Positions 39,801 to 49,155 are shown, counted from the stretch's first letter. The stretch is DNA of 64,000 nucleotides from Xanthomonas fragariae (GCF_900183975.1 NZ_LT853882.1:3899501-3963500); one strand, 5' to 3'. Made by a program: numbers and translations. Notes: generated by a model from the sequence alone, not told the origin.

Positions 39801-40088
39801 ATGAACAGAGCGAGTCTTTTACTGCTACCGTTACTGCTGCTCGGCGGCTGCGCCACCGGTAGTGCGAGTGTCGGCGGCGATGTACCGGCCGGTGCGGATG
39901 TCACCAGCAAGACCATGGGCAACGGCGACAAGGTCGACGAATATCGGGTCAACGGCCAGTTGGAAACGGTGCGCGTGACGCCCGCACGCGGTGCGCCCTA
40001 CTTCCTGTACGACCGCAACCACGACGGCCACACCGATGCCGAGAAAGACAAGGTCAACAAGGTGTACTGGAAGCTCTATAGCTGGTGA
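39801..40088 (+). CDS. DUF2782 domain-containing lipoprotein-like protein
   Basis: 95 residues: a signal sequence with a lipobox (LLLLPLLLLGGC, modified Cys about 17), then a DUF2782 domain (DEYRVNGQLETVRVTPARGAPYFLYDRN) with a DRNHDGHTDAEKDK stretch that resembles a calcium-binding loop. Small DUF2782 proteins are encoded next to polA in many gammaproteobacteria, in agreement with the divergent polA here. Function unknown; probably attached to a membrane facing the periplasm. Confidence 0.82.
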   Translation: MNRASLLLLPLLLLGGCATGSASVGGDVPAGADVTSKTMGNGDKVDEYRVNGQLETVRVTPARGAPYFLYDRNHDGHTDAEKDKVNKVYWKLYSW

Positions 40089-40091
40089 TTC

Positions 40092-40120
40092 CGGAATCGG
40101 GAATCGGGAATCGGGAATCG
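40092..40120. repeat. Tandem 7-bp repeat (GGGAATC)
   Basis: About four tandem copies of GGGAATC directly after the stop of the DUF2782 gene. Short GGGAATC/GATTCCC tracts of this kind, variable in copy number, occur between genes in Xanthomonas. No coding role. Confidence 0.8.
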
Positions 40121-40273
40121 TAGAGCGTGAGCACAACAGCTGTGCGGCCGCTCGTCCCGGTAACGCCAACCTTGCGTGGCGTCTGCGGGATGCGATGGCT
40201 CGCCGGTTTCGGTACGCCGCAGCACGTCAGTGACAGGTATCGCTGGTGCTGTTGGTCTGGGGCATCTGACCTG

Positions 40274-40298
40274 GCTGAGCGCAATGCTCAGCTTTCTT
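40274..40298 (+). terminator. Possible rho-independent terminator
   Basis: A perfect 7-bp stem (GCTGAGC / GCTCAGC) with a 5-base loop, followed by TTTCTT. It lies at the end of the small minus-strand gene, 190 bp after the DUF2782 gene. The T tract is short. Confidence 0.4.
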
Positions 40299-40512
40299 CA
40301 AGCGGGCCGGTGACGCGTTGCAGTTCGTCGATGCCGCCCGGCGCCAGCTCTTTCATCAGCGCCAGAAAGTCGCAGCCGACCAGGCGCTGCGCGCGTCGCA
40401 GCAACATCGGCACCGGGCTGGAAGGCACGTTGCGCGCGTAATAGGCCCATATCTCTTGTCGCTGGGCGGAAAACAAGACTTCAGATAATTGCCTTACTCT
40501 GATTTTGATCAC
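40288..40512 (-). CDS. Small unknown protein downstream of a T4SS effector remnant
   Basis: 74 residues, GTG start overlapping the stop of the upstream XVIPCD-like fragment by 4 bases (GTGA), so it was co-translated with it. Sequence MIKIRVRQLSEVLFSAQRQE and onwards; no membrane segment or known motif. Type IV secretion effectors of Xanthomonas are usually paired with an immunity gene, and position makes this a candidate. It has no signal peptide, which immunity proteins against periplasmic toxins normally carry, so it may be something else or a remnant. Confidence 0.4.
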   Translation of the reverse strand: MIKIRVRQLSEVLFSAQRQEIWAYYARNVPSSPVPMLLRRAQRLVGCDFLALMKELAPGGIDELQRVTGPLEES

Positions 40513-41079
40513 GACATCGTCAGCCCGCCCCTGCCTGGATCATCAGGACCACCGTCGCGCGCTTGCGCAAGCTCTTGCAATCGCGTCTGCTCCTGCATAT
40601 CGCGGGCCTGGTTTGCGGCCAGATAGCGTTGTTCCGGCGCTGCGGCAAGTGCCTCGCTGGTAGGCATGCGAGCAATGGGGTCGAAAGGATTCAGATAACT
40701 CCCAGGGTGGGTACGCGTCACGAACATCGTCACTCCTCCTGGCTGTTTATCGCTCGGCACATTCAAGGCAACGCTCACCTTGTCACTCGGCTGGAATCCA
40801 GCCTCCACTGCCAATTTGTATGCACTCGCGTACCATACAATCACTCCGGTCATACCAAGGCTTATTGACGCTTTCATCGAGCTTGGCGATTGACAAGCGT
40901 ATCTGCTCTACCAACGCGGCGTCTTGCGGTTTTGGACCCACCGCGCTCTGAAGATTTACGGGGCGCTGATCGCCAAGATGCCAATCCACCAATGCAGTCG
41001 AGTGGCTCGCTAAACGAGCAGCCGGTGCTGCAATTTTCCGCGTAGTCGCGCTGGTAGACGCATCTGTTGCGGGCGCTAG
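40509..41079 (-). pseudogene. Remnant of a Xanthomonas T4SS effector C-terminal domain (XVIPCD-like)
   Basis: Two minus-strand frames that join across a one-base frameshift near 40830-40836. The upstream part (ALVEQIRLSIAKLDESVNK) and the downstream part (YKLAVEAGFQPSDKVSVALN, then RMPTSEALAAAPEQRYLAAN) together follow the layout of the XVIPCD, the C-terminal domain that sends antibacterial effectors to the VirD4 ATPase. The tail ends in a Gln-rich stretch (RDMQEQTRLQELAQ). The 5' end, with any toxin domain, has been cut off by the IS5 element at 41080. Family assignment is from motif memory and should be treated as probable. Confidence 0.6.
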
Positions 41080-42235
41080 GGAAGGTCTGAACAACGCACC
41101 AGACCTCTAAAATTCGAGCCTGCTGCGTGCCAATAGCGCACAGAGTTGATGCGTACGATACGATTTCTACGGTTTCTTGCGGCGTTGGCTGGCGCCAGAC
41201 AGCATTATCCCCTGGCCGGCAGCAACTGCCGGCGCACCATCCACAGATTGGATAGTGCGAACAGGGTCAGCACATGCGCGGTGTTCTTGGCCAGGCCGCG
41301 ATAGCGGACCTTGGTGTAGCCAAACTGGCGTTTGATCACGCGGAATGGATGCTCCACCTTCGCACGCACACTTGCTTTGAAGTATTCCCAACGTTCTTCC
41401 TGGCGGCGCTCGCGTTTGTTGCCAATGGCTTGAATCGTCGAACGCTTGGCGGCAATGAAAAAACCAGCCTTGCAGGTCTGCAGTTCTTCGCGTTTGTCCG
41501 CACCGGTGTAGCCGCTGTCGCCGAACACACTGTCTTCTTTGCCGTGCAGCAATGCGTGGGTCACCGTGACATCGGCCACATTGGCAGCCGTACAACGGAC
41601 GTGGTGCACCAGCCCGGAAAACTCATCCACGCCGATGGGTGCCTTCATCCCAAAATACCACTGATTGCCTTTCTTGGTCTGATGCATTTCAGGGTCGCGC
41701 GCGCGGTCGGTGTTCTTGGTCGAACTGGGCGCAGCGATCAGGGTTGCATCGACGATCGTGCCGGACCGCAGGCTCTGACCCTTGCGCACCAGATCCGCGT
41801 TGACGGCCTCCAGCATCCGCGCTGCAAGGCCATGGGTTTCCAGCAAGCGGCGAAAGTTGAGAATCGTGGTCTCGTCGGGAACATTGTCCAAACCACCGAG
41901 CCGGGCAAAACGGCGCAAGGTCCGGATCTCGTGCAACGCTTCTTCCATCGCCGGATCGCTCAACGCATACCACTGCTGCAGCAAATGAATCGGCAACATC
42001 GTCGCCAGTGCGTACGGCTGTCGACCAGGCCGCCCCGACACCGGATAGTGCGGCGCGATCAGTCCGAGCAAATGCCTCCACGGAACCACCTGCTCCATCT
42101 CGGCCAGGAAGATCTCGCAGCAAGTCTGCTTGCGCTTGCCCCAACCTTCAGCGTCACCGAACGTCAGTTGCATGGATGACTCCTCAACGTAGGTGTGTAG
42201 TGTCGCGCATTTGAAGTGCGTTGTTCAGAGGTTCC
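41080..42235 (-). mobile_element. IS5-family insertion sequence (IS5 subgroup, copy C)
   Basis: 1156 bp, termini GGAAGGTCTGAACAACGCA (left) and GGAACCTCTGAACAACGCA (right, complement), flanked by CTAG on both sides (41076-41079, 42236-42239), the classic 4-bp target of IS5-type elements. The two flanks do not belong to one former sequence: the left is an effector remnant, the right a MITE. A later deletion or recombination may have occurred. Confidence 0.93.
41205..42173 (-). CDS. IS5-family transposase (intact)
   Basis: 322 residues, full-length DDE transposase: an N-terminal DUF772-type domain (ATMLPIHLLQQWYALSDPAM, FARLGGLDNVPDETTILNFR) and a catalytic core with the Asp motifs GTIVDATLIAAPSSTKN and FGDSGYTGADKRE and the Glu region VRAKVEHPFRVIKRQFG. 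No stops or frameshifts, so possibly active. Confidence 0.92.
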   Translation of the reverse strand: MQLTFGDAEGWGKRKQTCCEIFLAEMEQVVPWRHLLGLIAPHYPVSGRPGRQPYALATMLPIHLLQQWYALSDPAMEEALHEIRTLRRFARLGGLDNVPDETTILNFRRLLETHGLAARMLEAVNADLVRKGQSLRSGTIVDATLIAAPSSTKNTDRARDPEMHQTKKGNQWYFGMKAPIGVDEFSGLVHHVRCTAANVADVTVTHALLHGKEDSVFGDSGYTGADKREELQTCKAGFFIAAKRSTIQAIGNKRERRQEERWEYFKASVRAKVEHPFRVIKRQFGYTKVRYRGLAKNTAHVLTLFALSNLWMVRRQLLPARG

Positions 42236-42349
42236 CTAGCGAGCAGGTGCGGACGGCGCGGAGCAACCGCAGTGTTCGCCTGGCAAATGCGTTTCGACGC
42301 ACCGGCCGCGCCTGCCTGGCGGTGAGCGCAGACGTTTTGTTAGCCACTC
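42236..42349. repeat. MITE-like repeat, left end lost (M2)
   Basis: Second good copy of the repeat seen at 35231. The right end CGTTTTGTTAGCCACTC and the interior (TAGCGAGCAG, GCACCGGCCGCGCC) are kept; the left terminal repeat is missing where the IS5 element abuts. It lacks 11 bp present in M1 after TAGCGAGCAG. Confidence 0.75.
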
Positions 42350-42547
42350 TTAGAATGTTGCTCAACTGCGACGATCGTCCATGCTGAAAATAACGCTCTT
42401 ACGCATAGCGGCGATTGCCTCGGTTGTCGATCGAGAGCGCATCGAAGAGTTATTCAGAGCTTCCCAAACGCGTCACCCACGCCGCAACACGCGATGGCTG
42501 CTCGCGCTGCGGCATCTGCCGCAGCGCGAGCGGGGCGCTCTGCGCGA

Positions 42548-44434
42548 TCAGCCCAACGGTTCGTCGGACAGATAGGTGTAACCGGTCAGCCCGGCTTCCA
42601 GTGCATCGCTGAGTTGCTGTGCACGCTCCGGCGACAGCTGCGCGGCGGCGATGCGCTCGGCATAGGTCGCACGCAGCGTGTCCAGCTGATAGCCCACGTA
42701 GTCCAGCATTACGTCGGTGGTATCGCCACGGCGCTGCTGGGCGATGCGGTAGCCATCGCCATCCACGGTCACTTCCACTGCATCTGTATCGCCGAACAGG
42801 TTGTGGATATCGCCGAGAATTTCCTGATAGGCGCCGACCAGGAAAAACCCGATGCGATAGCTCTCGCCCGCGTTCAACGTATGCAGGGGCAACGAGCTGT
42901 CCAGGCTTTCGTTCTCGACATAGGTCTTGACCATGCCGTCCGAATCGCAGGTCATGTCGGCGATGATGCCGCGCCGCTGCGGCGCTTCGTTCAGGCGCTC
43001 GATCGGCAGAATCGGAAACACCTGATCGATCGCCCATACATCCGGGATCGACTCGAATACGCTGAAATTGACGAAGTACTTGTCCACCAGCCGCTCGTTG
43101 AGCTCGTCCAGCACCTGGCGGTGGCTCTTTTCGTCGAAGCTCAGGCGTGCACGCACGCCGTGCGCGATGGCATAGAACAAGTCGTCGATACGCGCGCGAT
43201 GGATGAGATCGATCTGACCCAGCGCATATGCACTCACGCCTTCGGCATGGAAGTGCTGCGCCTCTTGGAACAACTCCACCGCAGGGCGCACATCGAGTTC
43301 ATCGTGGATCGCGCGCAAGTGGCGAATCGCCGTTGGTTCGTCGTCGTGCGCGTCGGGCACGCGGCCTTCCGGCGCCTGCTCCACTTCGGACACGTTGGCG
43401 ATCAGCACCGCGTGGTGCGCAGTCATTGCGCGGCCGCACTCGGTGACGATGCGCGGCGGAACCAGGCCGTGCTCTTCGCAAGCGCTCGCCAATGGCTGCA
43501 CGATGTTGCTGGCATACGAATGCAGACCGTAGTTGATCGAGCAATAGCTACGCGAACGGGTGCCTTCGTAATCGATGCCCAGGCCGCCACCGACATCGAC
43601 GTGGCTGATTTTGGCGCCCAGGCGCGAGAGCTCTACGAAGTAACGCGTTGCCTCGCGCATGCCGTTGGCGATGTCGCGTACATTGGAGATCTGCGAGCCC
43701 ATGTGGAAGTGCAGCAACTGCAGGCTGTCGGCGTACTCGGTGTCGCGCAGCGTCTTCCACAGGTCCAGCACCTGGCGCGGCGACAGCCCGAACTTGGCCT
43801 TGTCGCCGCCGCTGTTCTGCCACTTGCCCGCGCCAAGCGAGGCCAAGCGCATACGCACGCCCAGGCCGGGCTTGAGGTCCAGCGCGCGCGCTTCTTCCAG
43901 CACCAGCTTCAACTCGGAGGGCTTTTCGATGACGATGAAGGTCTGTAGGCCGAGCTTGCGGCCGATCAGCGCCAGGCGGATGTATTCGCGGTCCTTGTAG
44001 CCGTTGCAAACGATCAGCCCGCCCGGGCGCGAGAGCGCCAGCACCGCCATCAACTCCGGCTTGCTGCCCGCTTCCAGCCCGAAACCGTCGCCGTGGTGGC
44101 TGGCCAGCGTGCCGGCCACACCGCGATGCTGGTTGACCTTGATCGGGTAAACGGCCGTGTAGCCACCGGCGTAGTCCCATTCGGACTGGGCCTGCGCGAA
44201 CGCCGCCTGCAACTTGCCCAGGCGCTGGCCAAGAATGTCCGGGAAGCGCACCAACAGCGGCAATTTGGCGCCGGCCGCACGCGCTGCATCAACGACTTCG
44301 GGCAGCGACACCGACGGACCATCGCTGGTCGGTGTGACCACTACATGTCCGGCGTCGTTCACATCGAAGTACCCATCGGCCCAATGCGGGATCGAGTAGG
44401 TCTTGCGGGCTTGGTCGAGGGACCAATCGCTCAT
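42548..44434 (-). CDS. speA: Biosynthetic arginine decarboxylase
   Basis: 628 residues, the normal length of biosynthetic SpeA. PLP-binding Lys in TAVYPIKVNQHRGV near residue 100, GLEAGSKPEL next, HVDVGGGLGIDYEGT for the phosphate, and C-terminal active-site CDSDGMVKTYV. It decarboxylates arginine to agmatine, the start of polyamine synthesis. Divergent from speE, 236 bp away, which is consistent with joint polyamine function. Confidence 0.97.
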   Translation of the reverse strand: MSDWSLDQARKTYSIPHWADGYFDVNDAGHVVVTPTSDGPSVSLPEVVDAARAAGAKLPLLVRFPDILGQRLGKLQAAFAQAQSEWDYAGGYTAVYPIKVNQHRGVAGTLASHHGDGFGLEAGSKPELMAVLALSRPGGLIVCNGYKDREYIRLALIGRKLGLQTFIVIEKPSELKLVLEEARALDLKPGLGVRMRLASLGAGKWQNSGGDKAKFGLSPRQVLDLWKTLRDTEYADSLQLLHFHMGSQISNVRDIANGMREATRYFVELSRLGAKISHVDVGGGLGIDYEGTRSRSYCSINYGLHSYASNIVQPLASACEEHGLVPPRIVTECGRAMTAHHAVLIANVSEVEQAPEGRVPDAHDDEPTAIRHLRAIHDELDVRPAVELFQEAQHFHAEGVSAYALGQIDLIHRARIDDLFYAIAHGVRARLSFDEKSHRQVLDELNERLVDKYFVNFSVFESIPDVWAIDQVFPILPIERLNEAPQRRGIIADMTCDSDGMVKTYVENESLDSSLPLHTLNAGESYRIGFFLVGAYQEILGDIHNLFGDTDAVEVTVDGDGYRIAQQRRGDTTDVMLDYVGYQLDTLRATYAERIAAAQLSPERAQQLSDALEAGLTGYTYLSDEPLG

Positions 44435-44670
44435 CTCGCTGACTCGGCTGGAATAAAAAGGGCGTGAAGTGTAACGCCTGGCACGCGCAGGGTCCGTTAC
44501 AATCCGCGCCGACTTTCCGCCCCTCTCTGCTGGCAGGAGCAGGACAAAATGCGGTTCAGCCGCCGCGCAATTTGGCTGTATGCGACTGCGCCCGAACCTC
44601 CTCCTGCGCTTTGCGCCACCTTCTTCCGGTGGGAGAAGGAACAGCCTCCATTTCTCTCCAGGATTAACGC

Positions 44671-45549
44671 ATGAGCGCCAACGACAACTGGTACATCGAA
44701 CACTTCCAGCCGACCGGCTCGGCCATTGGCTTTCGCGTCAGCGGCAAACTGGACGAGGTGCAGTCCCCGTTCCAGAAAATCGAGATCTACCAGACCACCG
44801 ACTGGGGCAAGTTGATGCTCATCGACGGCGCGGTGATGCTGACCAGCCGCGACAACTTTTTCTATCACGAGATGATCAGTCACCCGGCGCTGTTCACCCA
44901 CCCCGCGCCCAAGCGGGTGGTGATCATCGGCGGCGGCGACTGCGGCACGCTGCGCGAGGTGCTCAAGCACCCAGGCGTGCAAAGCGCCACCCAGTGCGAT
45001 ATCGATGAGCAGGTCACCCGCATGTCGGAAACATATTTCCCCGAACTGTGCGATTCCAACCACGATGCGCGTGCCGAACTCCTGTTCGACGACGGCGTGG
45101 CCTACATGGCCAACTGCCCGGCCGGCAGCGTGGACATCGTGATCGTTGATTCCACCGACCCGGTCGGCCCGGCCGAAGGCCTGTTCAACAAGGCGTTCTA
45201 TGAAAGCTGCTTCAAGGCGTTGAAGGACGACGGCATTCTGGTGCAGCAATCTGAATCGCCGCTGGCGCTGCTGGACCTGATCAAGGAAATGCGCACCGAA
45301 ATGGGCAAGGCCGGCTTCCAGTCGTTTAAGACCCTGCCGTTCCCGCAGCCGTGCTACCCCACCGGCTGGTGGAGCGTGACCATGGCCAGCAAGCAGGCCA
45401 ACGCCGATTTTGCGTTCCGCCAGGACGCGGCGCAGGCCAAGGGCTTCGAGACGCTATACTACAACGCGCACCTGCACACTGGCGTGCTGGTTGCGCCGCC
45501 ATTCGTGGCCAAGGCACTGGGCGAGTTAAGCGCTGGCAGCGACACATAG
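44671..45549 (+). CDS. speE: Spermidine synthase
   Basis: 292 residues. Aminopropyltransferase with the putrescine/decarboxylated SAM site: GDCGTLREVLKHPGV (nucleotide loop GGGDCG), the acidic VIVDSTDPVGPAEGLF, and KTLPFPQPCYPTGWWS. It adds aminopropyl to putrescine to make spermidine. The last residues (after GEL) are read from a degraded MITE-like repeat, and the TAG stop lies within it. A normal SpeE ends close to this point, so function is probably unaffected. Confidence 0.96.
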   Translation: MSANDNWYIEHFQPTGSAIGFRVSGKLDEVQSPFQKIEIYQTTDWGKLMLIDGAVMLTSRDNFFYHEMISHPALFTHPAPKRVVIIGGGDCGTLREVLKHPGVQSATQCDIDEQVTRMSETYFPELCDSNHDARAELLFDDGVAYMANCPAGSVDIVIVDSTDPVGPAEGLFNKAFYESCFKALKDDGILVQQSESPLALLDLIKEMRTEMGKAGFQSFKTLPFPQPCYPTGWWSVTMASKQANADFAFRQDAAQAKGFETLYYNAHLHTGVLVAPPFVAKALGELSAGSDT

Positions 45550-45869
45550 CGAGCAGTCGCCAGAGCGACATGGCCGGCACGCAGCACTCGCCATGGCCGC
45601 GTAACAGGCGAGTGCGCGTAGCCGCTGCGCTCGCCTGCTGGCTGCACAACGGTGTTGACGCTGTGCCCAGTCACCCGCGGCCGGCGTTGCGATCTGTGCG
45701 CCGGCTGCTGCAAGAGCAGAGCACCGCAGACCGCCGCTTCAAGCGCCTACCAGAACAACTGCGTGCACCGCCGGCCGCGGTGCCTGGTGCGGCGTGTACC
45801 AGACGTGCACGTTGGTTCCCGCGCAGTCCACGCCAGCTGACGGCTGCCTGCTACGCCTGTCAGCCGCTC
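45531..45869. repeat. Degraded MITE-like repeat between speE and the PH/SHOCT gene (M3)
   Basis: Carries ATAGCGAGCAGTCGCCAG at 45547-45564, nearly identical to the conserved left interior of M1, and a right end TCAGCCGCTC at 45860-45869 followed by TTA, the reverse complement of the next gene's TAA stop. The centre is diverged and longer than in M1. Beyond this the 320-bp stretch holds nothing I recognise. Confidence 0.5.
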
Positions 45870-46469
45870 TTACAGGCGCGCCAGCACCTCGGCTTTTTTG
45901 GCGTCGAACTTTTCTTGAGTGACCAGTCCCGCATCGAGCAGTTGCTTGAGTTTGCTCAGCACATGCATCGGATCGTCCATGGCGGGCGGAGCCGAAGGCG
46001 CGGCGCCAGGCGGCGTGGGTGCGTGCACCACCACGCCGCCGGCTGACGCGCGCAACTTGTCGATTTCCAGCTGCTGGCGCTTTTCGTATGCAGATTCTTC
46101 CACTTGCTGCGCATACGCATATACCCGCCGCGCCTGCTTCTTCGGAAGGCTGTCGATGGACGCGTAGCTGCCCTGCGTGGTGCGGCACATGATCGTCGCC
46201 CCCAGCATCTGTTCGCTCATGTGCACATTGAGCACGTCGCGCCAGGGGAAATCCCAAAACGTCATGCCGAACGGCTTGGGGTGCACCACGATGAACCTGC
46301 GGTTGGTCAGCACCACTGCATCCGGCGAGAGATTCATCACCATCTTCTTTTGCACGGCGATATATTCGACCTGCTCATCGCGCGTCAGTAACTCGGTCAC
46401 CTTTGGCAGGATTTTGCCCACTGCCGCTGAATCCTGCTCGTCGGTCAGGAATTGTGCAAAGACATCCAT
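45870..46469 (-). CDS. PH-domain and SHOCT-domain protein
   Basis: 199 residues, start MDVFAQFLTDEQD at 46469. Residues 25-130 look like a bacterial PH (bPH-type) domain (VEYIAVQKKMVMNLSPDAVVL, NRRFIVVHPKPFGMTFWDFPW). A Pro/Ala linker is followed by a C-terminal SHOCT motif (HVLSKLKQLLDAGLVTQEKF, then DAKKAEVLARL). SHOCT domains bind nucleic acid or oligomerise; the protein's role is unknown. The stop codon abuts a repeat. Confidence 0.8.
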   Translation of the reverse strand: MDVFAQFLTDEQDSAAVGKILPKVTELLTRDEQVEYIAVQKKMVMNLSPDAVVLTNRRFIVVHPKPFGMTFWDFPWRDVLNVHMSEQMLGATIMCRTTQGSYASIDSLPKKQARRVYAYAQQVEESAYEKRQQLEIDKLRASAGGVVVHAPTPPGAAPSAPPAMDDPMHVLSKLKQLLDAGLVTQEKFDAKKAEVLARL

Positions 46470-46589
46470 ACCGCCCTCATCGTGATTGGTTGAGCCGAAG
46501 CGTTGCCGTGTATGACACCACATCTGCGCCGCTTATTGCCGATACCAGACAAAACGGAAGAGCGCGCAGGTGTCGGATCGCTGAGCGCT

Positions 46590-46960
46590 TCATACCGCCC
46601 AAACGACGACATGGCGGATGCCGCCATCCGCCATGTTGGCTGCATAACGATGCTGTCGATCGCTGACTAAGAAGCGCACTTCGGCACGATGAATCGTGAT
46701 GTCTTCGCCGTTGTCGTAATACGCGTTGGCGTAGACGTCATGCATAAAGCGCGCGCTTGGGCTGACATGCTTGCCGATATCCACGCCGAGCCCGGCACCC
46801 ACTTACGCGCCATAAACGTGCGCGTTGCAGTCCTCACCTTTTGCCTCGCCGCCCCAGCAACCCATCCGCACGACAGTAAATACCGGAGGTATGGCCGAAG
46901 TCGAAGCGCGCCGCTCCATCGATGCTGCCGAAGTCCACCGTTGGAATGACGACAAAGCCA
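46590..46960 (-). pseudogene. Remnant of an outer-membrane beta-barrel protein
   Basis: Minus-strand pieces read GFVVIPTVDFGSIDGAARFD and, after an in-frame stop near 46803, VGAGLGVDIGKHVSPSARF. The alternating aromatic/glycine pattern is typical of small outer-membrane beta-barrels. No intact start exists and the reading frame is broken, so it is scored as a decayed gene. The rest of 46524-47145 has no other gene I can support. Confidence 0.45.
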
Positions 46961-47145
46961 TCCTCGTTCTTCGAATCATCTACTTTCTAGAAAATGCGTC
47001 AGCGCCTGACCGGCATCGCGCCCACTGCCGACGAGGCCGCACGCAGTGCCGAACCGGCTTAGGTACGCGGCCTGCACAGTGGCTGGAAGCGGCTGTAGCG
47101 CTGCCTCAAGGGCGGCGCGTCAACCGCGGCCAACTCGCTAATCCG

Positions 47146-49125
47146 TCAACGCGCAGCCGCAGCCGCAGGATCTGACGCCCTCGGCACCGGGTACGCGATC
47201 AGCGTCGGTGCGTCCGCTACGAAACGATCGAGTACCCCATCGGCAATTTTGACCGGCCCGCCGAAACGCGTGGCGCCGGGAATCGACGGAATCGCGGCGG
47301 CGGCGGCGGCGATTCCGGCTGCATCGGCAAACAAGCGCGGCGCCTCGGCGTCGCCGCGATTGGCGGCATCCAACCCCGCGGCGGTCTGCTGTAACGCACG
47401 GCCCCAACGCTGCATCGCGTCCAGCCAGGGGCGCGACTGCTCGGCGAACCCTGGATCGGCCATGCCCGCGCGGATGATCTCCGGCGCGGCCGCAACCTCG
47501 TCCGCAGTGCGCGCCAGCTCGGCGATCGCCTGGCTACGCGCCGCCTCATCGCCCAACGCAAACGCCTCGCGAACGCGGTCCAGCACCCCCTTCAACCGCG
47601 GCGCCTGTTCTTGCCACGGCTGGCTACCAAAGGTGGGCGCCAGATGCTGGGTATCGAAGAAAGTGAGCAGCGCGGCGGTCACCCGCGCGTCGCCACCGGC
47701 AAGATCGCGCGCGGCCGCATGCCAGGTGCGCTCGGCGTCGTAGCCCTTGTCGTTCCACGCGAACGCGGTCAGCCCCATCACTGCGACGCGGCTGGGCACT
47801 TCCTGATTCATCGGGTTGGAGACGATGCCCGACAACTCGGCCGACAAGCCCGCTTCGCGCCGCGCGTACGGCGCCATCAGCAAACGACCGGCGGAGGTTT
47901 GGAAATCGTTGACCGGATAGTTGTCCCACAGCAGCGTCTTGCGTCCGAACGCCTTGGTCGCTGCGCGTGCATCGGGCAGGGAAATGGCCGGTGGCACCAC
48001 GTCGGTGCCGGTCCACTGCACGACGACCTTCGGGTCCAGATGCTTGCGCAGCGCTTCCTTGTACGGGCTTTCCTTGGCGTCGTAATACTCGGTCGGCACC
48101 ATGATCAGTTCGGATGCCGCATCGTGGCGGGCAACCAGATTCGCTTGCACCAGATTGAGCAGATGCGACTGTGCGATGCCAGCCGCCTGAGCACCGGAGT
48201 CGCCGAAGGCGGTCTTGTCGCGCTCGCAATTCCACTTGGTGTATTCGATATCGTCCAGCGCCACATAGAAGCTGCGCACGCCCAAGGCGCGGAATGCATC
48301 GAACTTGCGCAGCAACGCTTTGGCATCGGCCGGATTGGAGAAGCACGCAGTCGGTCCTGGCGAGATCGCATAGACGAAATCGACGTGGTTGCGCTTGGCG
48401 GTGGCCGCCAACTTGCCCAGCGCCTTCAAGGTCGCGGCCGGGTATGGCTCGCGCCAGCGGTCGCGCGCGTACGGGTCGTCCTTCGGGCTGTAGATGAACG
48501 TGTTGGCCTTGGTCCGGGCGAGAAATTCTAGATGGTTGGCGCGATCGGTCATCGACCAGGGCGCGCCGTAGAAGCCTTCGATCGTGCCGCGGATCGGCAT
48601 CGCCGGGTAATCCTGGATCACCAGCGCTGGGATGGCCGGACGTTCAACCAGCTGACGCAGCGTCTGCGCCGCATGGAACAGCCCGTCGTCGTCGTGGCCG
48701 GCCAGCGTGATCAGGCTGCCGCTACCCAGCGCCACGCTAGCGAGCGTGTAGCCCTCCTTGTGCGTGTCCTGCACCGCCTTGCTGCGGGTCAGCGCATCGC
48801 GCACCGCCGCCGCACCGCCGGTGCCGATGACGATGTACAAGCGGTCGAGTGTGGCAGGCAAGCGCGCGGCGGTTGCGATCTTGGCAACGCCAGCCGAGCT
48901 GAGAATGCGGCGGACCAGGACAACCGACTCCGGGTCCGTGCCCGGCGCCACGACCAGCACCGCCGACCGACCGAGCGTGACCGTGCCGCCCTCCAGCGCG
49001 ATCGACACCGGGGTCGGAAAGATCGCCGGCTGCGTGACCGGTTGCGCCAAGCCCGGTACGCTCAAACCCAACGCCACCAGAACCCAGAGCAGGCGCAAGC
49101 CCGACTTCCTATCGCGTTGCTTCAT
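47146..49125 (-). CDS. Family 84 glycoside hydrolase (beta-N-acetylglucosaminidase-type), exported
   Basis: 659 residues. Signal peptide (MKQRDRKSGLRLLWVLVALG, cleavage near QP), an N-terminal GH20b-like domain, then the GH84 catalytic domain: RGTIEGFYGAPWSM, NTFIYSPKDDPYARDRWREP, and the catalytic Asp pair D291-D292 (VALDDIEYTKW), as in bacterial O-GlcNAcase homologues. It should release N-acetylglucosamine from glycans in the periplasm or outside. A repeated 23-bp sequence lies just upstream. Confidence 0.88.
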   Translation of the reverse strand: MKQRDRKSGLRLLWVLVALGLSVPGLAQPVTQPAIFPTPVSIALEGGTVTLGRSAVLVVAPGTDPESVVLVRRILSSAGVAKIATAARLPATLDRLYIVIGTGGAAAVRDALTRSKAVQDTHKEGYTLASVALGSGSLITLAGHDDDGLFHAAQTLRQLVERPAIPALVIQDYPAMPIRGTIEGFYGAPWSMTDRANHLEFLARTKANTFIYSPKDDPYARDRWREPYPAATLKALGKLAATAKRNHVDFVYAISPGPTACFSNPADAKALLRKFDAFRALGVRSFYVALDDIEYTKWNCERDKTAFGDSGAQAAGIAQSHLLNLVQANLVARHDAASELIMVPTEYYDAKESPYKEALRKHLDPKVVVQWTGTDVVPPAISLPDARAATKAFGRKTLLWDNYPVNDFQTSAGRLLMAPYARREAGLSAELSGIVSNPMNQEVPSRVAVMGLTAFAWNDKGYDAERTWHAAARDLAGGDARVTAALLTFFDTQHLAPTFGSQPWQEQAPRLKGVLDRVREAFALGDEAARSQAIAELARTADEVAAAPEIIRAGMADPGFAEQSRPWLDAMQRWGRALQQTAAGLDAANRGDAEAPRLFADAAGIAAAAAAIPSIPGATRFGGPVKIADGVLDRFVADAPTLIAYPVPRASDPAAAAAR

Positions 49126-49132
49126 GTCCGAA

Positions 49133-49155
49133 CTCCGGTATCGAAATGGTATTAC
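49133..49155 (-). promoter_or_regulatory. 23-bp repeat upstream of the GH84 gene, proximal copy
   Basis: CTCCGGTATCGAAATGGTAT, then TAC, 8 bp upstream of the start codon. It matches a second copy 158 bp away in 20 of 23 positions. On the coding strand it contains ATACC twice, 11 bp apart, as an operator might. Possible role in N-acetylglucosamine-responsive control; not shown. Confidence 0.4.

Noticed and set aside
40089..40125. Possible CRISPR-like repeat
   Set aside because: GGGAATC tandem units have no spacers between them; this is a simple short tandem repeat.
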